From Aurantiacibacter atlanticus (lineage in GTDB: Bacteria; Pseudomonadota; Alphaproteobacteria; Sphingomonadales; Sphingomonadaceae): DNA of 64,000 nucleotides. The position numbers and the translations under genes were made by a program. Of the stretch, positions 44,213-53,445 are shown piece after piece (position 1 is the stretch's first letter; every line of letters begins with the position of its first letter). The DNA is taken from NCBI RefSeq assembly GCF_001077815.2, contig NZ_CP011310.1:620001-684000 (forward strand), written 5' to 3'. Below the pieces are notes generated by a model. It worked only from the letters and a program-made list of their open reading frames with translations, had not been told where the DNA came from and ran no database searches.

Positions 44213-44665
44213 CTACGGCTGAGACATGGTCCGCCATGCGCGTGCCGCGCCAATCGCATAGGCCACCCCATAAGCGAGCACGATGAGAGAGGACCAAACG
44301 CTAAAGGTGTTCACCTTATCCGGAGAGATGATGAGAAGCGGAAAAAGAAGCAGGCCGCGCACCAGGTAAATAAGCGAGATCAGGATTAGTGCGGTGCGAA
44401 GCAGCGGCAGACGACCTATCCTGCTTGCACCCGAAAAAGCGTAAAGCGCCCAGACTGCGACGATTGCCGCAATGCCGAATGTTACGACATGCGGCCAAAA
44501 CTCGCCACGGGCGGCGGCATTAGCGATTGCTTCGCCTGCGCCGAAGAAACGATACCATTCCTCCCCACCGATGATGCAACCAATATGAAGCGCCGATGCA
44601 GCTACCGTCAGCCAACCTGCCAGCAGCAACCAGCGCGTGCCAGGATTGGTCGGGACAGGCCCCAT
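44213..44665 (-). CDS. Hypothetical four-span membrane protein
   Basis: A 150-residue protein with four predicted membrane segments (about 12-30, 56-76, 88-108 and 117-138) and a conserved-looking GGEEWYRFFGAGE loop after the first. No named family is recognised with confidence. It is five bases downstream of the CoA-transferase beta gene and therefore probably co-transcribed with it, though a functional link is not evident. Confidence 0.6.
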   Translation of the reverse strand: MGPVPTNPGTRWLLLAGWLTVAASALHIGCIIGGEEWYRFFGAGEAIANAAARGEFWPHVVTFGIAAIVAVWALYAFSGASRIGRLPLLRTALILISLIYLVRGLLLFPLLIISPDKVNTFSVWSSLIVLAYGVAYAIGAARAWRTMSQP

Positions 44666-44670
44666 GCCCC

Positions 44671-45336
44671 CTAGTCTGTCTCGTAATGCGCTGTCGTCTT
44701 CTCGGCGATCTCATCTCCGGTGACGCCAGGTGCCATCTCGATAAGCTTGAACGGGCCATTGTGGTCAGCACGCCGGAACACGGCGAGATCGGTGACAATC
44801 ATGTCGACCACATTGGTGCCGGTCAGCGGCAAGGTGCAGGCCGGGATGAACTTGGGATCACCATGCTTGGAGGTGTGCTCCATCACCACGATGATCTTCT
44901 TTACGCCCGCGACAAGATCCATCGCGCCGCCCATGCCCTTGATCATCTTGCCCGGGATCATCCAATTGGCGATGTCACCACCTTCGGATACTTCCATCGC
45001 GCCCAGCACCGTCAAGTCGATATGACCGCCACGGATCATGGAAAAGCTAGTAGCGCTGTCGAAATAGGCGCTGTCCGGCAGTTCGCTGATGGTCTGCTTG
45101 CCAGCGTTGATCAAATCCGCATCGACTTCGTCTTCATAGGGGAAGGGGCCGATGCCCAGCATCCCGTTCTCACTTTGCAAAGTGACCTGCATGTCCTTGG
45201 GAATGTGATTGGCCACCAGCGTCGGGATGCCAATGCCGAGATTTACGTAAAAGCCGTCCTCCAGCTCCTGCGCTGCGCGGGCTGCCATTTGGTTACGGGT
45301 CCAGCCCTTGGTGTCGCCAGCTTCCTGAGCGCTCAT
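44671..45336 (-). CDS. scoB: 3-oxoacid CoA-transferase subunit B
   Basis: A 221-residue beta subunit of the family I CoA-transferase (succinyl-CoA:3-ketoacid type). It carries the catalytic glutamate in the motif [13 protein letters not shown] (about 54-66), preceded by [18 protein letters not shown] (about 29-46), and later [19 protein letters not shown] (about 133-151) and [17 protein letters not shown]. It works as a heterotetramer with subunit A, encoded immediately upstream with a one-base overlap. Used in ketone-body or acetoacetate and PHB turnover. Confidence 0.95.
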   Translation of the reverse strand: MSAQEAGDTKGWTRNQMAARAAQELEDGFYVNLGIGIPTLVANHIPKDMQVTLQSENGMLGIGPFPYEDEVDADLINAGKQTISELPDSAYFDSATSFSMIRGGHIDLTVLGAMEVSEGGDIANWMIPGKMIKGMGGAMDLVAGVKKIIVVMEHTSKHGDPKFIPACTLPLTGTNVVDMIVTDLAVFRRADHNGPFKLIEMAPGVTGDEIAEKTTAHYETD

Positions 45337-46058
45337 TATGCTGCCTCCCTTTCACGCGTCGTGGTGAATTCGATTTTCTTGTCATAGGGCGCGCCTATCA
45401 CCATGCGCTGGACGAAGACGCCGGGCAGGTGAATGCCATCGGGGTCAAGTTCGCCAGCCTTCACCACTTCTTCCACCTCGACCACACAGAATCTGCCGCA
45501 GGTGGCGGCGGGCTGATTGAAATTGCGTGCGGTCTTGCGGAAGACGAGATTGCCCGTTTCATCTGCTTTCCATGCCTTGATGATAGAGAGATCGGCAAAG
45601 ATGCCGCGTTCGAGAATGTAGTCCTCTTCTTCACCATCGCGATTGCGGAAGCTCTTGATTTCCTTGCCCTCTGCCACCTGTGTGCCAACGCCGGTCTTGG
45701 TGTAGAAGCCCGGAATACCGGCGCCGCCGGCGCGCATGCGTTCGGCAAGGGTGCCTTGCGGGCAGAACTCCACCTCCAGCTCTCCGCTGAGATATTGCCG
45801 CTCAAACTCCTTATTTTCACCAACATAGCTGGAGATCATCTTCTTGACCTGCCTGGTGCGCAGGAGCTTGCCGATGCCTTCATTGTCGATCCCGGCATTG
45901 TTGCTGGCAAAGGTCAGGTCTTTCACCCCGCTTGCCTCGATCGCCTCCAGCAATCTTTCAGGAATGCCGCACAGGCCAAAGCCGCCTGCGGCAATAGTGA
46001 GGCCGTCCTTCAAAAGACCGTCAAGGGCGGATGTTGCATCGGGAAAAAGCTTTTGCAT
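45336..46058 (-). CDS. scoA: 3-oxoacid CoA-transferase subunit A
   Basis: A 240-residue alpha subunit with the glycine-rich loop [20 protein letters not shown] (about 21-40), [36 protein letters not shown] (about 83-102) and [19 protein letters not shown] 46058 has AGGAA upstream and begins M-Q-K-L-F; the longer frame is ignored. First gene of a scoA-scoB-membrane protein unit. The 454 bases upstream hold a probable small RNA in the opposite direction. Confidence 0.94.
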   Translation of the reverse strand: MQKLFPDATSALDGLLKDGLTIAAGGFGLCGIPERLLEAIEASGVKDLTFASNNAGIDNEGIGKLLRTRQVKKMISSYVGENKEFERQYLSGELEVEFCPQGTLAERMRAGGAGIPGFYTKTGVGTQVAEGKEIKSFRNRDGEEEDYILERGIFADLSIIKAWKADETGNLVFRKTARNFNQPAATCGRFCVVEVEEVVKAGELDPDGIHLPGVFVQRMVIGAPYDKKIEFTTTREREAA

Positions 46059-46269
46059 GCGAGAATTCCTGTTGCGTTGAGCCGAAATATAGGGGCTCGA
46101 TAGAACGTGAAGCGTCACCTGTCACCCCAATGCAAACTTTGCTGCACTGCGTAATAAACTCTGTAAATTGCATAGAAAATGCCCCCTCGGGTTTGATCGC
46201 ACCCGGCGATATCACCTTGTTCCTATGCGTAAACTCCATGAGTTGCGTTTTGTGCAACATGGCTTGTCC
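46059..46269. other. Gap between scoA and the candidate small RNA
   Basis: It should contain the scoA promoter (minus strand) and the promoter of the plus-strand RNA candidate. A small dyad CCCCCTCGGGTTTGATCGCA is present near 46184. No protein-coding frame is convincing and no promoter can be fixed by eye. Confidence 0.35.
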
Positions 46270-46377
46270 TTTTCGCACTTGCGAAAAAACGCGGCCGCCA
46301 GCATATGTCTCCCTGCCTTTCAGGCATCCTCTCCCAAAACTTCCAAGGCCCGGTCGGTTTCGATCGGGCCTTTTTTT
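46270..46377 (+). ncRNA. Candidate small RNA with three hairpins and a classical terminator
   Basis: The plus strand ends in one of the best intrinsic terminators of the window (46345-46377), yet no gene precedes it on this strand: scoA points the other way. Upstream are two more perfect hairpins: TTTTCGC/GCGAAAA (46270-46276 with 46281-46287) and TGCCT/AGGCA (46314-46318 with 46322-46326). An open pyrimidine-rich stretch ATCCTCTCCC with anti-Shine-Dalgarno character lies between the second hairpin and the terminator. This layout is typical of Hfq-dependent alphaproteobacterial sRNAs. The 5' end is unknown and may lie further left. Family not identified. Confidence 0.6.
46345..46377 (+). terminator. 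Intrinsic terminator
   Basis: AAGGCCCG (46345-46352) pairs with CGGGCCTT (46365-46372), continued inside by GTCG/CGAT around a GTTT loop, for a 12-bp stem (with one G-T pair), and is followed by seven T (46371-46377). Confidence 0.9.
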
Positions 46378-46512
46378 GTCTGCGCCCCGCAGCGCCAGAG
46401 AATTGGCTATTCTGGCACAATCATCGTGCTGGCAGGTTTGTATTATGCGGCGGGGCTTCCTAGGTTTTGCTGCGTTACTGCGTGAACGCAATGCAAGAGG
46501 AATGGGCGGCAC

Positions 46513-48819
46513 ATGGCTGAAGATGATGCAGGCAAGATCGAGGCAGGCACGGTAAGGTTACAGGTCGCGGCAGCGCGGCAGGAGGAATCGGGTCGCGGTA
46601 TCGTGCGAATGCCGCGCAGCGCGTTTCAGGCACTGGGCGTTACTGAAGGCGATGCTGTCGAAATCGAAGGCAAACGCGTCACCGTGGCGCAGGCTGCCAC
46701 CGCTTATGATGAAGACGAAGCGCTAGACGTGATCCGGCTGGATGGCTTGCAGCGCGGCAATGCCGAAACATCTTCGGGCGAACATGTCATGGTGCGCCGT
46801 GCCGAAAGCAAATCGGCTACCCGTGTCGTATTCGCTCCGGCCCGCCGCGAAATGCGCCTGCAAGGCCCGACAGAAGCGTTGAAGCGCGTATTTTTCGGCA
46901 AGCCGCTGATGACGGGCGATCTTGTGGCGACACATGGCCAGCAGCCAGTCCAGAACGTGCCGCCCGAAGTGCGCCGCATGTTCAACGCGCCCGCCTATGC
47001 GCTGACCCAGATCCGCCTGCAGGTCGTTTCGACAAGCCCCAAGGGCATCGTCCAGATTGATGAAAATACCGAGATAGAATTGCGCGCCGAATTCGAGGAA
47101 CCGCGCGATGCCCGCGGCCTGATCAATTATGATGATGTCGGCGGCATGGAAGATACGATCAAGGCGCTGCGCGAAATGGTCGAGCTGCCGCTGCGCTACC
47201 CCGAACTTTTCACGCGCCTCGGTGTCGATCCGCCCAAGGGCGTATTGCTGCATGGCCCTCCCGGCACGGGCAAGACGCGTCTGGCTCAGGCTGTGGCGAA
47301 TGAATCGGATGCGGAATTCTTCAGCATTGCCGGGCCGGAAATCATGGGCTCTGCCTACGGCGAAAGCGAAAAGCGGCTGCGTGAAGTTTTCGAAGAGGCC
47401 GAACGCAGTCAGCCTGCCATCATCTTTATCGACGAAATTGATTCGATCACCCCCAAGCGTGAGCAGACGCAGGGCGAGGCGGAAAAGCGGTTGGTCGCGC
47501 AATTGCTCACCTTGATGGACGGCCTGCAGGCGCGGGCCAATCTGGTGGTTATCGCGGCGACCAATCGCCCCGATGCCATTGATGAGGCATTGCGCCGTCC
47601 CGGCCGGTTTGATCGCGAAATTGTGATTGGCGTTCCCGATGAAAGCGGGCGTCGTGAAATCCTGGCCATACACACACGCGGCATGCCCATGGGTGATGGG
47701 GTGGATTTGATGGAACTTTCCCGTTCCACCCACGGTTTCGTGGGCGCAGACCTTGCCGCATTGGCGCGAGAAGCTGCGATTGAGGCTGTGCGCCGCATCA
47801 TGCCGAAAATTGATCTTGATGCACAGGAAATCCCGGCCGAAGTGCTGGACGAGCTGTGCGTTGAAAGGGGAGATTTCCGCGAGGCACTCAAACGCGTTCA
47901 GCCATCGGCCATGCGCGAAGTGATGGTGCAGGCCCCGACCGTGGGCTGGAGTGATCTGGGCGGGCTTGATGAAGCGATCAACAAGCTCAAGGAAGGCGTC
48001 GAACTGCCGCTGAAGAATCCGCAGGCTTTTGACCGGCTCGGTATCCGCCCGGCCAAGGGCTTCCTGCTCTATGGCCCTCCCGGCACCGGCAAGACCCTGC
48101 TTGCCAAGGCCGTTGCCAAGGAAGCGGAGGCCAATTTCATTTCGATGAAAAGCTCCGACCTGCTGAGCAAATGGTTTGGCGAAAGCGAACAGCAGATCGC
48201 CCGCATGTTTGCCCGTGCGCGCGCCGTCGCGCCATGCGTGATCTTCATCGACGAGATTGATTCGCTGGTTCCCGCTCGCGGGTCCGGTGCGGGCGAACCG
48301 CAGGTTACCGCGCGCGTGGTCAATACGATCCTTGCCGAAATGGACGGGATGGAGGACCTCTCATCCATCGTCGTAATCGGTGCAACAAACCGTCCGACAC
48401 TGGTCGATCCGGCGTTGTTGCGTCCTGGCCGTTTTGATGAACTCGTCTATGTCGGCGCGCCCGATGCAAAAGGGCGTGAGCATATCCTCAAGATCCATAC
48501 CGCCAATATGCCACTGGCGGGCGATGTCGATCTGTCGACCATTGCGGAGAAGGCTGAACGCTTCACCGGTGCCGATTTGGAAGACGTTGTTCGGCGCGCG
48601 GGACTCAACGCGATCCGCCGCTCCGATGGTGCGCCCGATGTCGTCACAGCCGCAGACTTTGCGGAGGCGCTGGACGATAGCAGGGCCACGGTGACTGCGA
48701 AGATGGAAAGCGAGTACAGCAAGATGAAGGGTGAGCTGAAACGCCGCGCAGCCGAAGTGCGCCCGATTGGTTTCTTGACCGAAGGCATGGTGGAATCCAC
48801 CCGCGATCAGAAACATTGA
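46513..48819 (+). CDS. CDC48/p97-family double AAA+ ATPase
   Basis: A 768-residue protein with the full architecture of archaeal VAT and eukaryotic p97: an N domain (about 1-190, double-psi barrel start VRLQVAAARQEESGRGIVRM), then D1 with Walker A GPPGTGKTRLAQ (about 251-262) and Walker B IIFIDEIDSITPKR, and D2 with GPPGTGKTLLAK (about 522-533), VIFIDEIDSLVPAR and arginine-finger region ATNRPTLVDPALLRPGRFDE. Such hexamers unfold or extract proteins. The role in alphaproteobacteria is not established. D2 uses L-L-S-K-W-F-G-E-S-E, as in p97. No partner (ubiquitin-like or protease) gene is adjacent. GAGGA lies about 14 bases before the ATG, rather far. Confidence 0.93.
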   Translation: MAEDDAGKIEAGTVRLQVAAARQEESGRGIVRMPRSAFQALGVTEGDAVEIEGKRVTVAQAATAYDEDEALDVIRLDGLQRGNAETSSGEHVMVRRAESKSATRVVFAPARREMRLQGPTEALKRVFFGKPLMTGDLVATHGQQPVQNVPPEVRRMFNAPAYALTQIRLQVVSTSPKGIVQIDENTEIELRAEFEEPRDARGLINYDDVGGMEDTIKALREMVELPLRYPELFTRLGVDPPKGVLLHGPPGTGKTRLAQAVANESDAEFFSIAGPEIMGSAYGESEKRLREVFEEAERSQPAIIFIDEIDSITPKREQTQGEAEKRLVAQLLTLMDGLQARANLVVIAATNRPDAIDEALRRPGRFDREIVIGVPDESGRREILAIHTRGMPMGDGVDLMELSRSTHGFVGADLAALAREAAIEAVRRIMPKIDLDAQEIPAEVLDELCVERGDFREALKRVQPSAMREVMVQAPTVGWSDLGGLDEAINKLKEGVELPLKNPQAFDRLGIRPAKGFLLYGPPGTGKTLLAKAVAKEAEANFISMKSSDLLSKWFGESEQQIARMFARARAVAPCVIFIDEIDSLVPARGSGAGEPQVTARVVNTILAEMDGMEDLSSIVVIGATNRPTLVDPALLRPGRFDELVYVGAPDAKGREHILKIHTANMPLAGDVDLSTIAEKAERFTGADLEDVVRRAGLNAIRRSDGAPDVVTAADFAEALDDSRATVTAKMESEYSKMKGELKRRAAEVRPIGFLTEGMVESTRDQKH

Positions 48820-48828
48820 TGATATTCA

Positions 48829-48858
48829 GGGATGAAGGCGCGGTGGCGCTTTCATCCC
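48829..48858. terminator. Strong hairpin between convergent cdc48-like and mscS-like genes
   Basis: GGGATGAA (48829-48836) pairs with TTCATCCC (48851-48858), and GCGC (48838-48841) with GCGC (48846-48849) around a GGTG loop, with a G-T pair joining them: about 13 bp. It is placed to stop both genes; there is no T-run. Confidence 0.65.
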
Positions 48859-48882
48859 GATACAGCCCTTTCGGGTCGAAAC

Positions 48883-49959
48883 CTATGTCTCTGCGCGTTC
48901 GTTAGCAGCTTCGACTTCGAGGCGGCGGCGAATCAGCGCGTCGGGCATGTTTTCGCGCAGCCATGCCAATATGTGTTCGCGCAATTGGCAGCGCAGGTTC
49001 CACAGATCGCCGATTGTGTGGGCGCTGACCGTAAGGCGCAGCTCCACGCTTTCTGGGTGGGCATCGGTCACCTGCGCCGTTGCTGTCCGTTTGTCCCATA
49101 GCGGGTTTGCAGCAGCCCAGCGTTCAAATTCGGCACGGATGGGGGCGATATCGGTGATCGGGTCAAGATGCAGGAAGATCGGACCGGTCAGCTTTTCGCT
49201 CGTACGTGACCAGTTTTCAAAGGTCTGTTCAAGGAATCGACTGGTCGGCACGATGACCAGCCGTTCATCCCAGATGCGGACCAGTACATAGCTCATGCGG
49301 ATTTCCTCGACGCGGCCGGTATGCCCGTCAATCACCACCATGTCGCCGATGCGGATCGGTTCGGTTAGCGCCATCTGCAAACCGGATATCAGAGATTTCA
49401 ATGCAGGCTGCGCTGCTGCGCCCACGGCCAGGGCCAGTAGGCCCGCCGATGCCATCATCGTCACCCCGATTTCACGCACGCCGGGGATTCCGATCAGGAT
49501 GAGCGCGATGGTGATGATAACGATGACAAAAGACGCGGTACGGCTGAAAATGGCGATCCGGGTCTTGCGGCTGCGGGCGGCAATGTGATCGACCGTTTCC
49601 TCTGTCCGCAATTCCAGCGCCGCTGCAAAGCCGCGCACTGCCGACAGGGCGAGCCAGCCGATGATACCCGGCACGACAAAGCGCGCTGCAGCATCCCAAA
49701 CCGCTGCCACCAGCGAATTGCTGTGCGCCACGATGCCCACCGCAATCGCCACGGCAAGCCAGCGCAAGGGCAGCTTGATGCGCAACAGAAGTTCGTCATC
49801 CGCCGTGGTTTCGGAAATGCGGACGAACCGCCGCAGCAGGCGAAAGGCGATCCAGTGAATTACCAGCGCAATCGCGATGGTGATTGCCAGTGCCACAGCC
49901 GCGACGGCTAGTTCGTCCCAGGCGATTTCGAGATTGCGAGGATCATACTGGTCAAGCAT
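48883..49959 (-). CDS. Mechanosensitive channel, MscS family
   Basis: A 358-residue inner-membrane channel. Five N-terminal spans (about 15-190) lead to the pore-lining helix VTMMASAGLLALAVGAAAQPAL (about 165-186, Ala/Gly-rich) and the beta domain EPIRIGDMVVIDGHTGRVEEIRMSYVLVR (in pieces, about 199-227), then an alpha/beta C-terminal domain. It would open on membrane tension to release solutes. ATG 49959 has GAGGGCCC upstream. It is distinct from the BON-MscS protein at 31940. Confidence 0.9.
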   Translation of the reverse strand: MLDQYDPRNLEIAWDELAVAAVALAITIAIALVIHWIAFRLLRRFVRISETTADDELLLRIKLPLRWLAVAIAVGIVAHSNSLVAAVWDAAARFVVPGIIGWLALSAVRGFAAALELRTEETVDHIAARSRKTRIAIFSRTASFVIVIITIALILIGIPGVREIGVTMMASAGLLALAVGAAAQPALKSLISGLQMALTEPIRIGDMVVIDGHTGRVEEIRMSYVLVRIWDERLVIVPTSRFLEQTFENWSRTSEKLTGPIFLHLDPITDIAPIRAEFERWAAANPLWDKRTATAQVTDAHPESVELRLTVSAHTIGDLWNLRCQLREHILAWLRENMPDALIRRRLEVEAANERAET

Positions 49960-50000
49960 GCGGGCCCTCTAGGAGGATAGAGGAATGGAAACAACCGGCC

Positions 50001-52835
50001 TCAATGCGCATCATCCCAGCTTGCGCCGGTGCCGATCTCTATTCCCAGCGGCACGTCAAGCGTCACCGAAGGCAGCGCCGCATCGGCCATTACGCGTTCA
50101 ATCACGGGAGATGCGGCGGCAATGTCAGTCTGGGGCAGTTCGAAGACGAGTTCATCATGCACCTGTAGCAGCATCCGCACATTGCCGAGGCCAGCCTCTT
50201 GCAGCGCAGGCAGCATGCGGACCATGGCGCGCTTGATAATATCGGCGCTAGTACCCTGAATAGGCGCGTTGATCGCGGCCCTTTCGCTGCCCTGCCGTTC
50301 CGCCTGGTTCTTGGAATTGATCCGCGGAAACCACGTCTTGCGGCCAAACAGCGTTTCGGAATAACCGCGTTCCCGCACCGTTTCCAACGTGCGGACAATG
50401 TATTTCTGGATGCCGGGGAAGCGCTGGAAATAGGTGTCGATCATCGCCTGCGCCTCGTCCGCTTCTACGCCCAGACGGCCTGCCAGCCCCCAGCGGCTTA
50501 TGCCGTAGAGAATGGCAAAATTGATGGTTTTGGCCTGTGCACGCGTATCACGGGTGACTTCGCCATACATTTCGCGTGCGGTACGGGCGTGAATATCCTC
50601 TCCGGCAGCGAAAGCCTCTGTCAGCGTATCGACATCTGCCATGTGCGCGGCGAGGCGCAGTTCGATCTGCGAATAGTCGGCTGCCAGCAGCACATTGCCA
50701 TCTTCGGGCACGAATGCCTTGCGGATCTGCCGCCCGATTTCGGTGCGGATGGGAATGTTTTGCAAATTGGGATCGGTGGAGGAAAGCCGCCCGGTCTGCG
50801 CACCCACGAGGCTGTAGGACGTGTGGACGCGGCCCGTGCGCGTGTTGATCGCTTCCTGAAGTGCATCCGTATAGGTGCTTTTGAGCTTGGACAGCTGGCG
50901 ATATTCCAGCACCTTGTTGGCAATAGGCGCACCATCATTGGCAAGGCGTTCCAGCACGCTCTGGTCAGTTGAATACTGGCCGCTCTTGCCTTTCTTGCCG
51001 CCCTTGTAGCCAAGCGTATCGAACAGCACTTCGCCAAGCTGTTTGGGGCTGCCGATGGTAAAGGATGTGCCGGCATCGGCGTGAATTTCACCTTCGAGCC
51101 GGGCGATTTCCTTGGCAAAGGTTTCGGATAGCCGTGCCAGTTCCGCGCGATCGACCTTGATGCCTTCGCGCTCCATATGCGCGACCACGGGAATGAGCGG
51201 GCGGTCGACCCGCTGATAGATGCGCACGCCCCCTTCTCCAGGCATTCGATAGGCGAGATGCGCGTGCAGTCGCCATGTCACGTCGGCGTCTTCAGCGGCG
51301 TAGGGCGTTGCCTTGTCGAGCGGCACCTCGCCAAAGGGAATGGCCTTTTTGCCGGTCCCGCAGACATCCTTGAACTTGAGCGTGGTGTGACCAAGGTGGC
51401 GTTCGGAAAGCTCGTCCATGCCGTGTCCGCCGCCGATCCCGTCCATACTGCGGCCAGCGTCGAGATCGAAGCTCATGATCATCGTATCATCTACCGGAGC
51501 AACAGTTATGCCGTGGCGAGCGAGAATGTTGATGTCATATTTGATGTTCTGCCCAATCTTGAGCACTGCATCGCTTTCCAGCAAGGGCTTGAGCGCCTGT
51601 ATCGCTGCATCGCGATCCACCTGTTGCGGGGTATCGGCAAACATATCGCTGCCGCCATGGCCCAGCGGGATGTAGCAGGCATCGTTCGGACCTAGCGCAA
51701 GGCTGATACCGGCGAGATCAGCCGATATCGCATCAAGCGCGCTTGTTTCGGTATCCACCGCTACCAGCCGCGCATCGGCCGCGCGGGCGATCCAGTGTTC
51801 CAGCCGCTCCATCGTTTGCACGCATTCATAGGCGGACAGATCGACCGGCGGCATTTCAGGGAGGGGCTGGGCATTGCCAGCGGCAGAAGCAGGCGCGCCC
51901 TGCATATCAGCCTTGGCAGGATCGAGATTGGTCGTGCGGCCGGGGCTTCCGGCACCCGCCTCCAACCGCTTCAACAGTGAATTGAAGCCATGCGTTTCAA
52001 GGAACTGCGCCAGTGGTTCGGGCGGGATGCCCGCCAGTTTCATATCGTCTATGGCGATAGGCAGCGGGCAATCGCAGCGCAATTTCACCAATACGCGGCT
52101 GAGCTCCGCCATTTCACGGCCTTCGAGCAGACGTTCCTTCAGCTTGGACTTCTTCATGTCCGGCGCGGCATCGAGCGCGGCGGTGAGCGAGCCGTTTTCG
52201 GCGATCAGTTTCGATGCGGTTTTGGGGCCGACACCGTAGATACCGGGGATGTTGTCCACGCTGTCCCCCATCAGCGCCAGCACATCGCCCAATAGATGCG
52301 GTGGGACGCCAAACTTTTCCTCAACTTCGGGGATAAAGATGCGGGCATCCTTCATCGTATCGAGCATGTCGATGCGCGCGCCGTCTTTTTCCGAAACGAG
52401 CTGCATCAGATCCTTGTCCGATGAAACGATGGTCACATCCCAGCCTGCCCGCTGGGCAGCCAGCGCATAGCTTGCGATCATGTCATCCGCTTCGACATCG
52501 GGTTCCTCGACCAGCGGCAAAGAAAAAGCGCGCGTGGCGTCACGGATCAGGGGGAATTGAGGCCGCAAATCCTCGGGAGGATCAGGACGATTCGCCTTAT
52601 ATTGATCGTAAATGTCATTGCGGAAGGAATGGCTCGATTTGTCGAGCACGACCGCCAGATGGGTCGGCCCGTCTGCCGCGTCGAGATCCTGCGCCAGCTT
52701 CCACAGCATGGTGGTGTATCCGTAAACCGCGCCGACCGGCGTGCCTTCGGGATTGGTGAGCGGTGGCAGGCGATGATATGCGCGGAAGATATAGGCCGAA
52801 CCGTCGACCAGATAGAGATGCTGTTTTTCGGCCAT
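50001..52835 (-). CDS. polA: DNA polymerase I
   Basis: A 944-residue Pol I with all three domains: a 5'-3' exonuclease (about 1-290; GSAYIFRAYHRLP, VEADDMIASYA, GDSVDNIPGIYGVGPKTA), a 3'-5' exonuclease that keeps the acidic motif VAVDTETSALD (about 356-366) and the family A polymerase (about 540-944) with motif A LLAADYSQIELRLAAH (about 708-723), the O helix RAQAKTINFAILYGISRWGL (about 761-780) and motif C VHDELVFELP (about 896). Presence of D-T-E suggests active proofreading. It functions in gap filling and repair. Monocistronic by spacing. Confidence 0.97.
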   Translation of the reverse strand: MAEKQHLYLVDGSAYIFRAYHRLPPLTNPEGTPVGAVYGYTTMLWKLAQDLDAADGPTHLAVVLDKSSHSFRNDIYDQYKANRPDPPEDLRPQFPLIRDATRAFSLPLVEEPDVEADDMIASYALAAQRAGWDVTIVSSDKDLMQLVSEKDGARIDMLDTMKDARIFIPEVEEKFGVPPHLLGDVLALMGDSVDNIPGIYGVGPKTASKLIAENGSLTAALDAAPDMKKSKLKERLLEGREMAELSRVLVKLRCDCPLPIAIDDMKLAGIPPEPLAQFLETHGFNSLLKRLEAGAGSPGRTTNLDPAKADMQGAPASAAGNAQPLPEMPPVDLSAYECVQTMERLEHWIARAADARLVAVDTETSALDAISADLAGISLALGPNDACYIPLGHGGSDMFADTPQQVDRDAAIQALKPLLESDAVLKIGQNIKYDINILARHGITVAPVDDTMIMSFDLDAGRSMDGIGGGHGMDELSERHLGHTTLKFKDVCGTGKKAIPFGEVPLDKATPYAAEDADVTWRLHAHLAYRMPGEGGVRIYQRVDRPLIPVVAHMEREGIKVDRAELARLSETFAKEIARLEGEIHADAGTSFTIGSPKQLGEVLFDTLGYKGGKKGKSGQYSTDQSVLERLANDGAPIANKVLEYRQLSKLKSTYTDALQEAINTRTGRVHTSYSLVGAQTGRLSSTDPNLQNIPIRTEIGRQIRKAFVPEDGNVLLAADYSQIELRLAAHMADVDTLTEAFAAGEDIHARTAREMYGEVTRDTRAQAKTINFAILYGISRWGLAGRLGVEADEAQAMIDTYFQRFPGIQKYIVRTLETVRERGYSETLFGRKTWFPRINSKNQAERQGSERAAINAPIQGTSADIIKRAMVRMLPALQEAGLGNVRMLLQVHDELVFELPQTDIAAASPVIERVMADAALPSVTLDVPLGIEIGTGASWDDAH

Positions 52836-53065
52836 TTGCGCCTGCTAGCACGCGATTTGCCGTTGGTCAGCAGGCAAGTCGCAAAGGGGAGTGGACGGCG
52901 GAACCGCCCTCTTTGTGACAAGATTTTGCCCCAATTATGCCATATTTCCCTTGCGCACGCCCAAATGTGGCCTTATTTAGGCAGTCGGGTCGGCCATTTG
53001 GTCGGCTCTGGAACTGGCGACACCGCCGGTTTCGGAAACAATAGAACACCAAGGGGTTCATTCCT

Positions 53066-53323
53066 ATGCGTAAGATCGTTCTGGCCGCCGCAGTTGCTGG
53101 CGCCGCTCTCACCCTCTCCGCTTGCTCGGAAGGCACTGAAGATGCCACCGAAGCTGCCGCTGAAGGCGCAATGGCCGACATCGAAGCCAATGCTGACGCT
53201 GCTGGCGCCGAACTCGACGCTGCTGGCGACGAAATCGAAGCCGGTGCAGACGAAGTTGCTGCTGACGTTGATGCAGCTACCGACGAAGCCGAAGCTGAAC
53301 TGGAAGAAGAAGTCGCCGAGTAA
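53066..53323 (+). CDS. Small, highly acidic Ala/Glu/Asp-rich lipoprotein
   Basis: An 85-residue secreted protein. Signal peptide MRKIVLAAAVAGAALTLSAC has a lipobox L-S-A-C (Cys 20). The mature 66 residues are almost only Ala, Glu, Asp, Gly and Val in loose 7- and 11-residue patterns (for example ADAAGAELDAAGDEIEAGAD), predicted helical and strongly negative. Similar acidic mini-lipoproteins are common in sphingomonads; function unknown. It has its own terminator (53351-53385) and about 230 bases of upstream region divergent from polA, so it is a monocistronic gene. Confidence 0.8.
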   Translation: MRKIVLAAAVAGAALTLSACSEGTEDATEAAAEGAMADIEANADAAGAELDAAGDEIEAGADEVAADVDAATDEAEAELEEEVAE

Positions 53324-53350
53324 TTCTCTGGCGGACTATTCCGACAAAAG

Positions 53351-53385
53351 AAAGGGCGTGGCCATCACTGGCTGCGCCCTTTTCT
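53351..53385 (+). terminator. Intrinsic terminator of the small lipoprotein gene
   Basis: AAAGGGCG (53351-53358) pairs with CGCCCTTT (53375-53382), with TGGCC and GGCT helping inside, and is followed by TCTT. Confidence 0.75.
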
Positions 53386-53445
53386 TATGGTCGATCTGAT
53401 TTCAGGCAAAGCCGCAAAGGCAGCCCCTGTATCCAGAAGACAAGA

